Positions 29,192-37,837 of a stretch of DNA of 64,000 nt are shown in pieces (position 1 is the stretch's first letter; each line of letters opens with the position of its first letter). The position numbers and the translations under genes are program-made. The notes under the pieces were generated by a model. The model was not told the origin of the DNA. It was given only the letters and a program-made list of their open reading frames with translations, and did not search any database. Source of the stretch: Bartonella callosciuri (GTDB taxonomy: Bacteria; Pseudomonadota; Alphaproteobacteria; Rhizobiales; Rhizobiaceae); assembly GCF_014203215.1 (NCBI RefSeq), contig NZ_JACHIM010000005.1, positions 62,001 to 126,000 of the forward strand, written 5' to 3'.

Positions 29192-29758
29192 TTAAGCCGT
29201 ATCTTGTGTGGTTTCTAGATGTGCACTTTCAGCTTCGATTTGACGCTTTAAATGCAATTTTAGAAGAGGCAAAGTAAGTTCGACTTCTTCTGTGTCGTTG
29301 ATGTTTTGAACAAGCTCTTGCAGTTTTTTATAAAGTTCCGCCGCGAGTTCCGCTATATCTTCAGGGGGGAGTTTTATTTTTGCGTCGCGATAGGTTGTAT
29401 AAGCCACGCGACCAAGCTTTTTCATGAGACCAGTAGGAATGGTGGGCGCTTTAAAACCAGCTGCTTTCGCTTTTGCCATGTCACTAAACATTTCACCTTC
29501 ACCAGTAAGAAGCCAATGAAAGTCTACGCCATAAATTTTGTGATAGGCAATTACGATAGATGCTGGTGGCTCATTTATACCGAGTTCATAATTTGCGAGC
29601 GTATTTTTCGCCAAATCAAGAGTTTTTGCAAAAGCACCTCGTTCTTCGTTTCCGAGGATTCGTCTTATGTCACGTAAGCGTTTTGCCAATGGTGTTTTAG
29701 GTTCTGTTTCTAAACGTGCCAAAAAAATACCCATTAAGACCATCTTATGGGTTGACAA
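29192..29758 (-). CDS. CI-type prophage repressor (XRE family)
   Basis: A 188-aa protein with an N-terminal HTH: PLAKRLRDIRRILGNEERGA, FAKTLDLAKNTLANYELGIN, EPPASIVIAYHKIYGVDFHW and LLTGEGEMF. A C-terminal part (residues ~95-180) is helical and lacks a LexA-like peptidase motif, as in short repressors of Mu-like phages. It is transcribed divergently from ner with the operator region between. Starts are possible at 29758 and at 29734 (MGIFLARLETEP). It probably maintains lysogeny. Confidence 0.85.
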   Translation of the reverse strand: MSTHKMVLMGIFLARLETEPKTPLAKRLRDIRRILGNEERGAFAKTLDLAKNTLANYELGINEPPASIVIAYHKIYGVDFHWLLTGEGEMFSDMAKAKAAGFKAPTIPTGLMKKLGRVAYTTYRDAKIKLPPEDIAELAAELYKKLQELVQNINDTEEVELTLPLLKLHLKRQIEAESAHLETTQDTA

Positions 29759-29780
29759 AACCCGTAAAATGGATTTAACT
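29749..29780 (+). promoter_or_regulatory. Candidate early promoter with operator dyad
   Basis: TTGACA at 29752-29757 and TTAACT at 29775-29780, spaced 17 bp, make a plausible rightward sigma-70-like promoter for ner. The -35 box overlaps the dyad GGGTT-GACAA-AACCC (29749-29763), a likely repressor or Ner operator. It also overlaps the start of the repressor gene, giving scope for mutual control. Confidence 0.45.
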
Positions 29781-29831
29781 CATATTACCGCCCGTTATAG
29801 AGGGCATATAGTCTACAAATAACCCCACAAA

Positions 29832-29856
29832 AAACGGATGGTTTGAGCATCCGTTT
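29832..29856 (+). promoter_or_regulatory. Perfect 9-bp inverted repeat in the ner leader
   Basis: AAACGGATG (29832-29840), a 7-base loop GTTTGAG, and CATCCGTTT (29848-29856). It lies just upstream of the ner ribosome binding site (AGGAG near 29862). It could be an operator or, as RNA, an attenuator hairpin masking translation. Confidence 0.5.
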
Positions 29857-29874
29857 AAAGCAGGAGCGAAAATT

Positions 29875-30168
29875 ATGACAACCACCCAAAAATGGGATCG
29901 CCATAGTATTTTAGCCGAGCTACGCCGCCGTAATATGACCTTGGCGGAGCTCGCGAAAGCTTATCAACTCCCGTTATCCAGTGTTCAACACATCTGGACA
30001 CGACCCAACGAGAAAGCTGAACGCGCTATTGCCGATTTTATCGGCTTGCCCGTTGAGCAAGTTTTCTACGACCGCTACCCCAAAAGTCGCCGTCGCATTT
30101 TTAAAGCAGCAAAACATGCCAATACGGATTCGATAAAGCATTCCACATTGCGCGGTAACGCTGCTTAA
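29875..30168 (+). CDS. ner: Ner-like DNA-binding protein (Nlp family)
   Basis: A 97-aa protein matching the Mu Ner/Nlp family: KWDRHSILAELRRRNMTLAE with LAKAYQLPLSSVQHIWTRP as the HTH, then ERAIADFIGLPVEQVFYDRY and PKSRRR. In Mu, Ner is the early negative regulator that lowers repressor and early transcription. It starts the rightward early operon opposite the repressor, as in Mu. The C-terminal ~20 residues are basic and variable. Confidence 0.9.
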   Translation: MTTTQKWDRHSILAELRRRNMTLAELAKAYQLPLSSVQHIWTRPNEKAERAIADFIGLPVEQVFYDRYPKSRRRIFKAAKHANTDSIKHSTLRGNAA

Positions 30169-30242
30169 ACTTCGTTACACGGCTTTGTGCGTTAAACGCA
30201 CTTGCCATGAATTTAAATACCATAAGATAAAAAGGTTTATCA

Positions 30243-30380
30243 ATGTCTAAAGATCAATACGAAATGGGCAAGATAAATTGCAGAGAATTGCGTCGTCAGG
30301 CAGCCGTTTGGATGGGTTGGTTTTGGCGATTAGCTGGTGGTCACATTGTTTTTATCGGGGGTGGTTATGGTTGCTGCTTA
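30243..30380 (+). CDS. Possible 45-aa leader ORF
   Basis: MSKDQYEMGKINCRELRRQA followed by a hydrophobic stretch and ending GYGCCL. ATAAAAAGGTTTATCA precedes the ATG, a weak ribosome binding site. It overlaps the next gene's start by 14 bases in another frame, which suggests translational coupling. No family recognised. Confidence 0.35.
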
Positions 30381-30765
30381 TAATTTATGGACCTCCGAGG
30401 CAAAAAGAGAAATTCTCAATCCTTATTCCGAGATTGAACGGTTAGAAGCTATGCTTTCCTGTTCTTTAAAAGCTGTGAGTAGTGGATTTAAGCATCTGCC
30501 GATCCGATATATTATTGACCCTCCGCATGGCTTATTTGATGCGGCGTTAGCACGACAGATTGTTATTCATATCTTGCATTATCAGTTTGAGGTGCCACGG
30601 CGGCGTATTGTTGCGATACAGGCACGGCAGCGGACTTCTATTTCTCTTTCTATGCAAGTGATTAACCGGCGTTTAGAAGAACCCGTTTTTGCGAAAGCCT
30701 ATCGAAGATGGGCGGGGCGTGCGATGGATTTGTTCTTTAAAGAGATTAGAAAGGCGGCGGCGTGA
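30367..30765 (+). CDS. DnaA domain IV-like DNA-binding protein of the early region
   Basis: A 132-aa protein whose C-terminal two thirds resemble the DnaA C-terminal DNA-binding region: FDAALARQIVIHILHYQFEV, PRRRIVAIQARQRTSISLSM, QVINRRLEEPVFAKAYRRW. Such proteins are found in early regions of rhizobial Mu-like phages; binding to phage DNA is inferred. I chose ATG 30367, which follows GGGGGTGGTT; the GTG at 30337 would add a hydrophobic VTLFLSGVV. The stop overlaps the start of the ParB-like gene. Confidence 0.5.
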   Translation: MVAAYNLWTSEAKREILNPYSEIERLEAMLSCSLKAVSSGFKHLPIRYIIDPPHGLFDAALARQIVIHILHYQFEVPRRRIVAIQARQRTSISLSMQVINRRLEEPVFAKAYRRWAGRAMDLFFKEIRKAAA

Positions 30766-31736
30766 TGGCACAGTTTCAAGAGATTGCTTTAGATTTGATT
30801 GTGGTGCCGGAGCGTATACGCCCTGTGGATGATGAGCATGCCAAGGCATTTGCACAATCGATGGCGCGGGAGGGATTGATGAATCCGATTACTGTGCGCC
30901 ATACCCCCAATGCTAAAGAGGGCAATTACACACTTATTGCTGGTGCGCATCGGCTGAGGGCTGCGGAGCTTTTAGGCTATAGCGAAATTGATGCGGTTGT
31001 GGTGCAAGCCGATAAGGATAATGCTGCGCTTTTAGAAGTGGCGGAGAACCTTTTTCGCAATGAATTGTCTGTTATTGACCGTGCCTTGTTTGTCCAGACC
31101 TACCGCGAATTGTGGGAAAAGAAGTATGGGGAAATTAAGGTTGGTGGCGACAGAAAATCAAAGGGTAAAGTTTACCCTTTGATCGGTGGTGATGCAGATT
31201 TTAAGCAATTGGGTAAAGTTGACCCTATTGCTCAAAGGGACAGCAATGCAGCTTCAGATCACAACAAAATCGGGTGTGAAGGGGACAAAGTGGCAAAGGG
31301 TAAAGTTTACCCTTTGCCAAAGGATGGTGACTTAAATGGCAAAGGGACAGTTTTATCTTTTGCTAAACATGTGGCGGACCGCATTGGTTTATCGAAGGAG
31401 TCGATAAAACTCCTCAATCGCATTTCCAAGTATTTACAGCCGGAGTTGCGGGCGGTTTTGCGTGGCACGGCATTGGCAGATAATCAAGCGCAGTTGTTAA
31501 AATTAGCCAAGATGGAGCCGGTTTTGCAACGGCGGGTGGCGATTGCTTTGCAACAGGTTGAGGGAGATTTGCGGCGGGCTGTTGATTTGGTCAATGGCGT
31601 TAATACGCCACCGCAAATCAATGAACAGGAACGGATTTTTGCTCAATTGTTGGGGGTGTGGCAGAGAGCAGATGCGCAGACACGGGCGCGATTTTGTGCT
31701 TATCTTGCAAGAGAACGGGGGGAGGAGCAGGCATGA
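30765..31736 (+). CDS. ParB-like nuclease-domain protein with palindrome-encoded linker
   Basis: A 323-aa protein with a ParB/Sulfiredoxin N-terminal domain: RPVDDEHAKAFAQSMAREGL, NYTLIAGAHRLRAAELLGYS (the GxHRxxA motif), VAENLFRNELSVIDRALFVQ. The C-terminal HTH region starts at about residue 200 (VADRIGLSKESIKLLNRISK). Between them, residues ~130-200 carry four variants of the peptide KGKVYPL, each encoded by a palindromic DNA segment. Proteins like this are common early genes of alphaproteobacterial Mu-like phages; a role in transcription or partition is inferred. The start is ATG 30765, or GTG 30762. Confidence 0.75.
   Translation: MAQFQEIALDLIVVPERIRPVDDEHAKAFAQSMAREGLMNPITVRHTPNAKEGNYTLIAGAHRLRAAELLGYSEIDAVVVQADKDNAALLEVAENLFRNELSVIDRALFVQTYRELWEKKYGEIKVGGDRKSKGKVYPLIGGDADFKQLGKVDPIAQRDSNAASDHNKIGCEGDKVAKGKVYPLPKDGDLNGKGTVLSFAKHVADRIGLSKESIKLLNRISKYLQPELRAVLRGTALADNQAQLLKLAKMEPVLQRRVAIALQQVEGDLRRAVDLVNGVNTPPQINEQERIFAQLLGVWQRADAQTRARFCAYLARERGEEQA
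31157..31363. repeat. Palindromic elements embedded in the ParB-like gene
   Basis: 31157-31183: arms ATCAAAGGGTAAA and its exact complement around one central G. 31291-31319: arms TGGCAAAGGGTAAA and its exact complement around a central G. Degenerate copies are at about 31207-31231 (core GGGTAAAGTTGACCC) and 31337-31365 (core GGGACAGTTTTATC). All are in the same reading frame and encode GKVYPL, GKVDPI, GKVYPL and GTVLSF. They could be binding sites for the encoded protein or an inserted palindromic element that tolerates translation. Confidence 0.7.
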
Positions 31737-32191
31737 AGACGCATGGTTTTCAACAGCTTGATTTTTTTCAAAAGCCTGTTTTTCCTTGCCGTGAGCCGGT
31801 TGCGCAGATTGATTTGGGGCGGTTTCGCTCACGCATTAAGCGTGCCATGGCACGGGCGTTGAGAGAATGCCGGCATGAGCGTAGTGAGATTGCACAGCGC
31901 ATGACGCATTATTTAGGGATTGCTTGTTTAAGTAAGGCGAGTTTGGATGCTTATGTGGCAGAAAGTAAGCAGGTGGATATTTCTTTGCCGCGTTTTAAAG
32001 CCTTTGTGCGGGCAACAGAAGCCTATTGGCTTTGGGATGAGGTGGTGAGTGAAGATGGATTGTTGCTTTTGCAAGGGGATGAGGCGCGTTTAGCGGAGAT
32101 TGCGCGCCTCCAGCAGGAACAGCGGGAGATTGCAGCGCGCTTGAAAGCCATGCGTGCAACGCCGGTGCGCATTAAAAGGGGGCAGCCATGA
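31733..32191 (+). CDS. Early-region protein upstream of transposase, unknown function
   Basis: A 152-aa protein (MKTHGFQQLDFFQKPVFPCR) with a helical, basic centre (RFRSRIKRAMARALRECRHE) and a C-terminal coiled-coil-like segment (EIARLQQEQREIAARLKAM). The ATG at 31733 overlaps the ParB-like stop (ATGA), so it is translationally coupled. Proteins of this type precede MuA in alphaproteobacterial Mu-like phages; I cannot assign a function. Confidence 0.65.
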   Translation: MKTHGFQQLDFFQKPVFPCREPVAQIDLGRFRSRIKRAMARALRECRHERSEIAQRMTHYLGIACLSKASLDAYVAESKQVDISLPRFKAFVRATEAYWLWDEVVSEDGLLLLQGDEARLAEIARLQQEQREIAARLKAMRATPVRIKRGQP

Positions 32192-34171
32192 AGGAATGGT
32201 TTACTATTGCTGAATTGGCAGAGGCGGCTTTGCCAGGGGTTGCCATCGACCTATAAAAGTCTTGAAAACCATGGGCGGGTATATTGGAGAAAAAACGCTG
32301 AACTTTCGAGGAAAGTGGGAGGCAAAATCAAGCCGGTTTGGGAGTATCATGTGTCTTTATTACCGGAAGCTGCGCGGGCGGCATTGTTGGTGCGCTCTGG
32401 TGGGGTTTGTGTAGAAGAAAAGACAGAGAAAAGCGATCAAAAGGCAAGCATTTGGGTGCGTTATGAGGGGCTTTCAAAGGCGCATAAAAGACGTTGTGAA
32501 GAGCGTTTGAAGGCACTTTGTTCTATGGATGATTTGCTTCAAGCGGGTATGGGGGTGCATGATGCGGCAAGCTTGTGTGCGGTGCAATTTGGTGTGAGTT
32601 ACAGATCACTTTTTCATTGGCGGCAGATGGTGGAAGGGTATGAGCGCACTGATTGGTTGGCGGCTTTAGCGCCTTGTTATGGTGAGGAGCGTTTGTCCCA
32701 ATGGGCTGAGTGTCATGAAGGGGGCATGGGAGGTTTTATGTTGGGATTATTTGCGCCCGTCTCGCCCTGCTTTTTCGGCATGTTATCGGCGTATGGTGAT
32801 GGTGGCGAAGGAACGGGGGTGGGAGCCTGTGCCTTCAGAGCGGGCTTTGCGTCGTCGTTTTGAAAGGCAAATTTCCAAAGCGGTTGTTGTTTTGGCGCGT
32901 GAGGGTGAGGAAAAGGCAAAAAAGCTTTATCCGGCACAGCGGCGTGATCGCTCGAGCCTGCATGCACTGCAAGCGGTGAATATGGACGGGCATAAGCTGG
33001 ATGTTTTTGTGAGCGTTCCGTGGAGCTCAAAGCCCGTGCGGCTTTATTTGATAGCGATACAAGATCTTTATTCAGGCAAGATTTTATCGTGGCGCTTGTC
33101 GGATGCGGAGAGTTGGGAGATTGTGCGTTTGGTGATTGGCGATATGGTGGAGGCTTATGGCATACCGGAGCGCATGACTTTGGATAATGGGCGTGCTTTT
33201 ACCAGCAAGTGGATTTCTGGAGGTGTGCAAAACCGTTTTCGTTTTAAGATTAAACCGGATGATCCGCAAGGGCTTTTGACGAGTTTGGGTGTGCAATTGC
33301 AATGGACCACACCCTATAGCGGACAGTCGAAACCGATTGAGCGGGCATGGCGTGATCTGGCAGAAGCGATTTCCAAACACCCCTTTTGTCGGGGGCTTAT
33401 ACGGGCAATAAACCGGATGCTAAGCCTGAAGATTATGGGCGGCGTGCGATAGGATTTGAAGAATTCAAAGCCCATGTTGGCGCGCAGATTGTGGCGCATA
33501 ATGCACAAGCAGGGCGCAAGGCGCTGACATGTGCGGGGCGCAGTTTTGATGAGACTTTTGTAGAAAGTTTGACAGCAGAGGGGACGATTATCCGGCAAGC
33601 AACAGCGGCGCAGCGTGCTTTATGGCTTTTGACCTCAGAGGCATTGCGTACACAAAAGGGGACGGGCGAGATTCATTTTTATGGCAATCGTTATTGGGCG
33701 CGTGAACTTAATCAGTATGCTGGAAAAAAGGTGATTGTACGCTTTGATCCGGATAATTTGCATCAGGATTTGCGGGTTTATGATTTGAACAATCGGTTGC
33801 TTTGCATGGCAGCATGTCTTGCGGATGTTGGCTTTTATGACCAGCAGGCGGCGCGTCTCAATGGGCGTTTGCGTAAAGAATATGTGAAGGCAGTTAAAGC
33901 AGAAAAACAGCTAGCGGCAAGGCTTGCACCTGATCACTTGGCCGATGTTTATGGGCGCCTTGAGAAAAAGGGTGAGGCTTTAAAAGCAACGCTTCCGATC
34001 AAGCCAAAGGTGAGCCGCTTGGTTCCAAACCATGTGGGGAATTTAGCTTTGACAGCAGACGATGATGAGGCTTTGGAAGCCCAAGAGTTTAGCACGCACT
34101 TGCACAAAGCTTTGAGGCGGCTTTCGGCCTCTGATGAGGGGCGTGAAGTGATCAAGTTTCCTAGGAACTAG
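32188..34171 (+). pseudogene. Frameshifted MuA-type transposase
   Basis: Starts MKEWFTIAELAEAALPG, the Mu DNA-binding opening, coupled to the previous gene by ATGA. Joined frames give LPSTYKSLENHGRVYWRKN, VWEYHVSLLPEAARAALL, YRSLFHWRQMVEGYERTDW, then VNMDGHKLDVFVSVPW (first catalytic Asp), RMTLDNGRAFTSKW (second Asp), SKPIERAWRDLAEAISKHP (Glu), and a C-terminal Mu-transposase beta-barrel region ending EGREVIKFPRN. Frameshifts fall near 32236, 32735, and 33395. All DDE residues survive, but the protein cannot be made whole, so replicative transposition should be lost. Confidence 0.88.
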
Positions 34172-34231
34172 AAAAAGAGAGGGGGGATTTACAAGGGTGC
34201 TTACAAGAGTGCCTACAAGGGGGGGCTGGTT

Positions 34232-34503
34232 AAGTATCGCGTGCCAGCTTGAAGATTTAACAAAGAAAGGGGGGGGAGGAATCTTAATCCTTTCAAAGTT
34301 TAAATCAATAGGATCAAAATTTCAGGTGCCTTTGCCTGATCAGGTGAGGAGCGTGAAGTTCGTAAATTCCCCGATGTGTGAAAGAACCAAGGGGGATTTT
34401 TCAAAGGAGCCGGTTTTGTATCGCGTACGGCTTGAAGCGTTATTGAAGACAAAAGAAAGAGGCGGGTTTAAGCCGTTCCCCTTTCGAAGTCTAAAATCAA
34501 TAC
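34232..34503 (+). repeat. Imperfect direct duplication between MuA and MuB
   Basis: Segment 1 (about 34232-34313), beginning AGTATCGCGTGCCAGCTTGA, and segment 2 (about 34418-34503), beginning TGTATCGCGTACGGCTTGA, both continue through an A/G-rich stretch to CTTTC(A/G)AAGT and AAATCAATA. The gap 34172-34517 has no other gene; the region may hold a regulatory leader or a decayed duplication. Confidence 0.45.
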
Positions 34504-34517
34504 AGAGGGGAATATAC

Positions 34518-35549
34518 ATGAAGTACGCGATAAATGCAACGGTCGATAAAAATCCTTGGGCGCGACCTAAAATTCAGCCCAGTGTAACAGCCCCAAACCG
34601 CAACAGTGATGACATTGCTTTATGGAATGAGCTTGTGGATGCGGTGAGAGCTTTGGGGCAAATGAATGATTGGTCGAAAGCAGAGGTAGCGCGACGCATT
34701 GGTATGCCAGATGGGACGTTTTCGCAATGGTATGCGGGCAGTTATGCGGGGCAATTGGGCAAGCAAAATGCAAAGGTTCAACAATGGGTTGAGGTTTTAA
34801 AAGAAACGGCGGGGTTTTTGGAGAAGATCCCTGAAAAGCCAGCCTTTCAGAGGAATCGTATAGCGGGTGAGATTATTGACACTTTAACACTGGCACAAAG
34901 TACGGGGGATATGGTGATGATTACGCTTGATGCGGGCAGTGGCAAGACGGAAACTTGCCGCCATTACCGCGCGACCCGCCCGCATGTTTACCTTGTGACA
35001 GCAAGTCCGCATACGCGCAGTGTTCACGGTATTTTGAATGATATGGCAGCGGAATTGGAAGTGGTGGAATATAACCCCACCCGCTTAACGCGTGCGATTG
35101 GCAAGAGATTAGAGCGTGTTGGTGGTGGGACATTATTGATTGTGGATGAAGCGCAAAATTTAACGGATGAAGCCATTAATCAGTTACGTCATTTTGTTGA
35201 TATCAATGGCAAAGGGTTAGCTTTGGTGGGGAATGATGAGATTTCAGGGCGTTTGGTTCATCGTCAAAATGGTCCTTCTTATGCGCAAATTAAAAGCCGA
35301 TTGGCGATGCATCTAAAACGTAGCAAGCCCTATAGCGAAGATATTGCTGCGCGCATTCATGATTGGGGAATTGAAGATGCTGGTGCGATAAAGTTTTTGA
35401 CAGGGATTGGCTTGAAATCTGGTGCTTTGCGGCAGATTGACAAGACGATGATGTTAGCACGCATGGCAGCGCTTGGGGATGGGAGTGAGGTGACGCTGAA
35501 ACATGTCAAAGCGGCATGGAGAAACCGCGATGTGGAGGAATTGGCATGA
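34518..35549 (+). CDS. MuB-type AAA+ transposition ATPase
   Basis: A 343-aa protein with an N-terminal HTH (MNDWSKAEVARRIGMPDGTF, SQWYAG) and an AAA+ ATPase: Walker A LDAGSGKTETCRHY, Walker B TLLIVDEAQNLTDEAINQLR, sensor-like GLALVGNDEISGRL, and a C-terminal helical domain. MuB delivers target DNA to the MuA transpososome. The ATG at 34518 follows AGAGGGG and gives the family N-terminus; the open frame extends 107 codons further upstream without a credible start. It remains intact although its MuA partner is broken. Confidence 0.9.
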   Translation: MKYAINATVDKNPWARPKIQPSVTAPNRNSDDIALWNELVDAVRALGQMNDWSKAEVARRIGMPDGTFSQWYAGSYAGQLGKQNAKVQQWVEVLKETAGFLEKIPEKPAFQRNRIAGEIIDTLTLAQSTGDMVMITLDAGSGKTETCRHYRATRPHVYLVTASPHTRSVHGILNDMAAELEVVEYNPTRLTRAIGKRLERVGGGTLLIVDEAQNLTDEAINQLRHFVDINGKGLALVGNDEISGRLVHRQNGPSYAQIKSRLAMHLKRSKPYSEDIAARIHDWGIEDAGAIKFLTGIGLKSGALRQIDKTMMLARMAALGDGSEVTLKHVKAAWRNRDVEELA

Positions 35550-35821
35550 TCTCGATAAGCAATAGAGAATTATCGAATACGCTTGTTGGTCTTTATGATG
35601 ATTATCAACGGGGTTTGGATATTGGAGAGCCGCTTAAATTGTGTGTTGATTTGGCGTTATCGCTTGAATTGGAACTGAGTATTCACCGCTTAAGCGAAGC
35701 CGATGCAGTTTTAGAGGGGCAAGTCGTGGAAGTTTTACGTTGTAGCCAAGCGCTTCATGCCAAGAGTGATGAGGGTGAGAAAGGAACGGTTATTCATATG
35801 GATTTTGGAGGAGGAAAATGA
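35546..35821 (+). CDS. Small early-region phage protein
   Basis: A 91-aa acidic helical protein (ELSNTLVGLYDDYQRGLDIG, LALSLELELSIHRLSEADAV). The ATG overlaps the MuB stop (ATGA) and the next gene overlaps its stop, so all are in one early operon. Function unknown. Confidence 0.6.
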   Translation: MISISNRELSNTLVGLYDDYQRGLDIGEPLKLCVDLALSLELELSIHRLSEADAVLEGQVVEVLRCSQALHAKSDEGEKGTVIHMDFGGGK

Positions 35822-36099
35822 TGGAACGGAACCCTTATATGGTGAGAGATTGCTTGGTTGCTTTGCGTTCTGCTTTACTCAAGCATGAAATGGAGGACAT
35901 TTTTCTGAGTGCAAAAGATGTTCGAGAATTGAATGATTATTTGCGTCGTCTCGCGGGCTATAACCACGTTTTAGGTCATGAGCTTTTGCGGTGTCGTTGG
36001 CAAATAAAGGCGGGGTACACGCCTCATTCAGGGGCTGTTGTGCCGTTTCGCCGTTTTCAAAAAACACAGGAGGAAGTTGGTGATGAATCGACAAATTGA
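35818..36099 (+). CDS. Small early-region phage protein
   Basis: A 93-aa protein (VRDCLVALRSALLKHEMEDI, LNDYLRRLAGYNHVLGHELL) that is mostly helical with a Pro/Arg-rich end. The ATGATG start overlaps the upstream stop and the tail overlaps the DUF3164 gene by 17 bases. I know no family for it. Confidence 0.6.
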   Translation: MMERNPYMVRDCLVALRSALLKHEMEDIFLSAKDVRELNDYLRRLAGYNHVLGHELLRCRWQIKAGYTPHSGAVVPFRRFQKTQEEVGDESTN

Positions 36100-36706
36100 A
36101 CTTGAAGGCACGCACTATATGAAGGATGCGAAAGGGGCTTTGGTGCCTGTCAGCCTGATCCGCCCTGTGGATTTGCTTGAGGATGAAACGGTGCGCAAAA
36201 TTATGGGTTTTGCCAAAGAATTATCGGCAAGGATTGCGCGTTTTAACAGCCATACGCTTGCGGATTTGAGTGGTTTTGATAGCTTGCTTGCGCAAGAATA
36301 TGGTGTGGAGCGGCGTGGTAAAAAGGGCAATTGCACGTATACGAGCTTTGATGGTTTACAGCGTATTAAGGTGCAGGTGCAAGAGAGCTTTGATTTTGGA
36401 CCACAATTGCAAATTGCCAAAAGCCTTCTTGATGAATGCTTGAATGAATGGTCTGCGGATGCACGCCCTGAAATCCGTGCGATTATTACGCGCGCTTTTA
36501 ATACGGATAAAGAGGGAAAGGTGAATCGCGGCGAAATCTTTATGCTGTTGCGTTTGGATATTGATGATCCCCGCTGGAATGAGGCGATGCGTGCTATTCG
36601 CGAAGCCATTCGTGTGACGACCTCTAAGGAATATGTGCGTTTTTATGAGCGTGATACATTGGAAAGCCCTTGGCGGGCTGTGACCATTGATCTTGCGAAG
36701 ACATGA
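36083..36706 (+). CDS. DUF3164 family phage protein
   Basis: A 207-aa protein beginning MNRQIELEGTHYMKDAKGAL with VPVSLIRPVDLLEDETVRKI, later FDGLQRIKVQVQESFDFGPQ, and ALREAIRVTTSKEYVRFYER-type ending (AMRAIREAIRVTTSKEYVRF). DUF3164 genes are found in the early operons of Mu-like phages, near GemA, with unknown role. The ATG at 36083 follows AGGAGGAAGTTGG. It overlaps the preceding gene, consistent with coupling. Confidence 0.85.
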   Translation: MNRQIELEGTHYMKDAKGALVPVSLIRPVDLLEDETVRKIMGFAKELSARIARFNSHTLADLSGFDSLLAQEYGVERRGKKGNCTYTSFDGLQRIKVQVQESFDFGPQLQIAKSLLDECLNEWSADARPEIRAIITRAFNTDKEGKVNRGEIFMLLRLDIDDPRWNEAMRAIREAIRVTTSKEYVRFYERDTLESPWRAVTIDLAKT

Positions 36707-36714
36707 GGGGCAAC

Positions 36715-37359
36715 ATGTCTTTAGCTGTCCTTCATATGGGCAAACGCGCGTTAGGTCTTGATGATGAGACCTATCGCGCATTGCTTTATCGCCTGACGGG
36801 GAAACACTCGACGAAAGATTTGAGTGTTTTAGAAGAGCGTTTAGTCATTGATGAAATGAAAGCGTGTGGTTTTGAGCCGAATGTGAAGCGTTTAGAGGGT
36901 AAATATGCCAAGAAGCTCCAGGCGCTGTGGATTGCTGGGTGGAATCTTGGCATTATTCGTGATCGTTCAGATAAGGCATTGCTTGCCTTTGTAAAGCGGC
37001 AAACGGGGATTGATCATATTCGTTTTTTACGCGATAGCGATGATGCGGGCAAAGCTATTGAGGCGTTGAAAGGTTGGTTGCAGCGTGAGGGTGGGGTTGA
37101 CTGGAAAGGGAAAAAGATTCAAGATTCTTGGCAGAAAATGCCAGGATATTTGATTTTGCGTGCCCAATGGAAGTGTTTAAATCCCGATGCTGTGTTTGAC
37201 CTTGAGACTTTTCATCAAAGTGTTATGGCGTTAAGTGGTAAAGCATTGTCCAAGATGGATGGGGATGATTTTAGAGAAGTGATGAATATTTGGGGGTGGA
37301 CAATCCGTAAAGCTGTTAAAAGCCGAGGGGTAAGCATGCATGCGCGAGGAAGCCTATAG
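36715..37359 (+). CDS. GemA-like regulatory protein (Mu gp16, DUF1018)
   Basis: A 214-aa protein matching the GemA/DUF1018 pattern: LAVLHMGKRALGLDDETYRA, LLYRLTGKHSTKDLSVLEER, KKLQALWIAGWNLGIIRDRS, and DKALLAFVKRQTGIDHIRFL. In Mu, GemA modulates host gene expression and supercoiling. The ATG at 36715 follows GAGGGGCAAC; an ATG at 36703 overlaps the DUF3164 stop and would add four residues. The C-terminal ~65 residues go beyond the compact DUF1018 domain. Confidence 0.85.
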   Translation: MSLAVLHMGKRALGLDDETYRALLYRLTGKHSTKDLSVLEERLVIDEMKACGFEPNVKRLEGKYAKKLQALWIAGWNLGIIRDRSDKALLAFVKRQTGIDHIRFLRDSDDAGKAIEALKGWLQREGGVDWKGKKIQDSWQKMPGYLILRAQWKCLNPDAVFDLETFHQSVMALSGKALSKMDGDDFREVMNIWGWTIRKAVKSRGVSMHARGSL

Positions 37360-37753
37360 CGATTTTCCTGCATTGTTGCGTGAAATAGCTGATGTTGCAG
37401 GCATGGATGCGGCATGGAATATGATGCGGGCTTTTGGCGGACGACAAGTTTATCTTCCCGGACGTCTTGAAAATGCGGATTGGTTGATTGAAATTGTTGG
37501 GTTTGAAGAAGCCGAGCGATTGATCAAGTATTTTTGTTTGAATGGTTCGGGTGTGCGCCTTCTTGTCCCCCTTGGCAGAGATGCGGAACGGCGGCAAAAA
37601 ATGCTAAAAGCGTTGCAAAAAGGCTGGTCGGTGGATACTGCAGCTGCTGTTTCTGGTATGCATGTGCGCACGGCTTATCGCTTGAAGAAGAAAATATCTT
37701 TGCAAGAACCACAAGGTTCGTTATTTCCAGAGCTTTATGACTCCAGAGTTTGA
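37340..37753 (+). CDS. Mor/C-family transcriptional activator
   Basis: A 137-aa protein with the Mor pattern: LLREIADVAGMDAAWNMMRA, FGGRQVYLPGRLENADWLIE, and the C-terminal HTH KMLKALQKGWSVDTAAAVSG with MHVRTAYRLKKK. In Mu, Mor turns on the middle promoter and C the late promoters by binding dyad sites next to weak -10 boxes. It ends the early operon, just ahead of the CTGACAGTGTCAG dyad and the lysis genes, so it is the best candidate to bind that site and its twin at 45349. Confidence 0.85.
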   Translation: MREEAYSDFPALLREIADVAGMDAAWNMMRAFGGRQVYLPGRLENADWLIEIVGFEEAERLIKYFCLNGSGVRLLVPLGRDAERRQKMLKALQKGWSVDTAAAVSGMHVRTAYRLKKKISLQEPQGSLFPELYDSRV

Positions 37754-37837
37754 ATGATTTTAAGCTTCACCATACCATAGTGTTTAGGTTGTTTTGTCAT
37801 GCCGTAAAATAGCGTCATGAGACTGGTGAGGACATCA

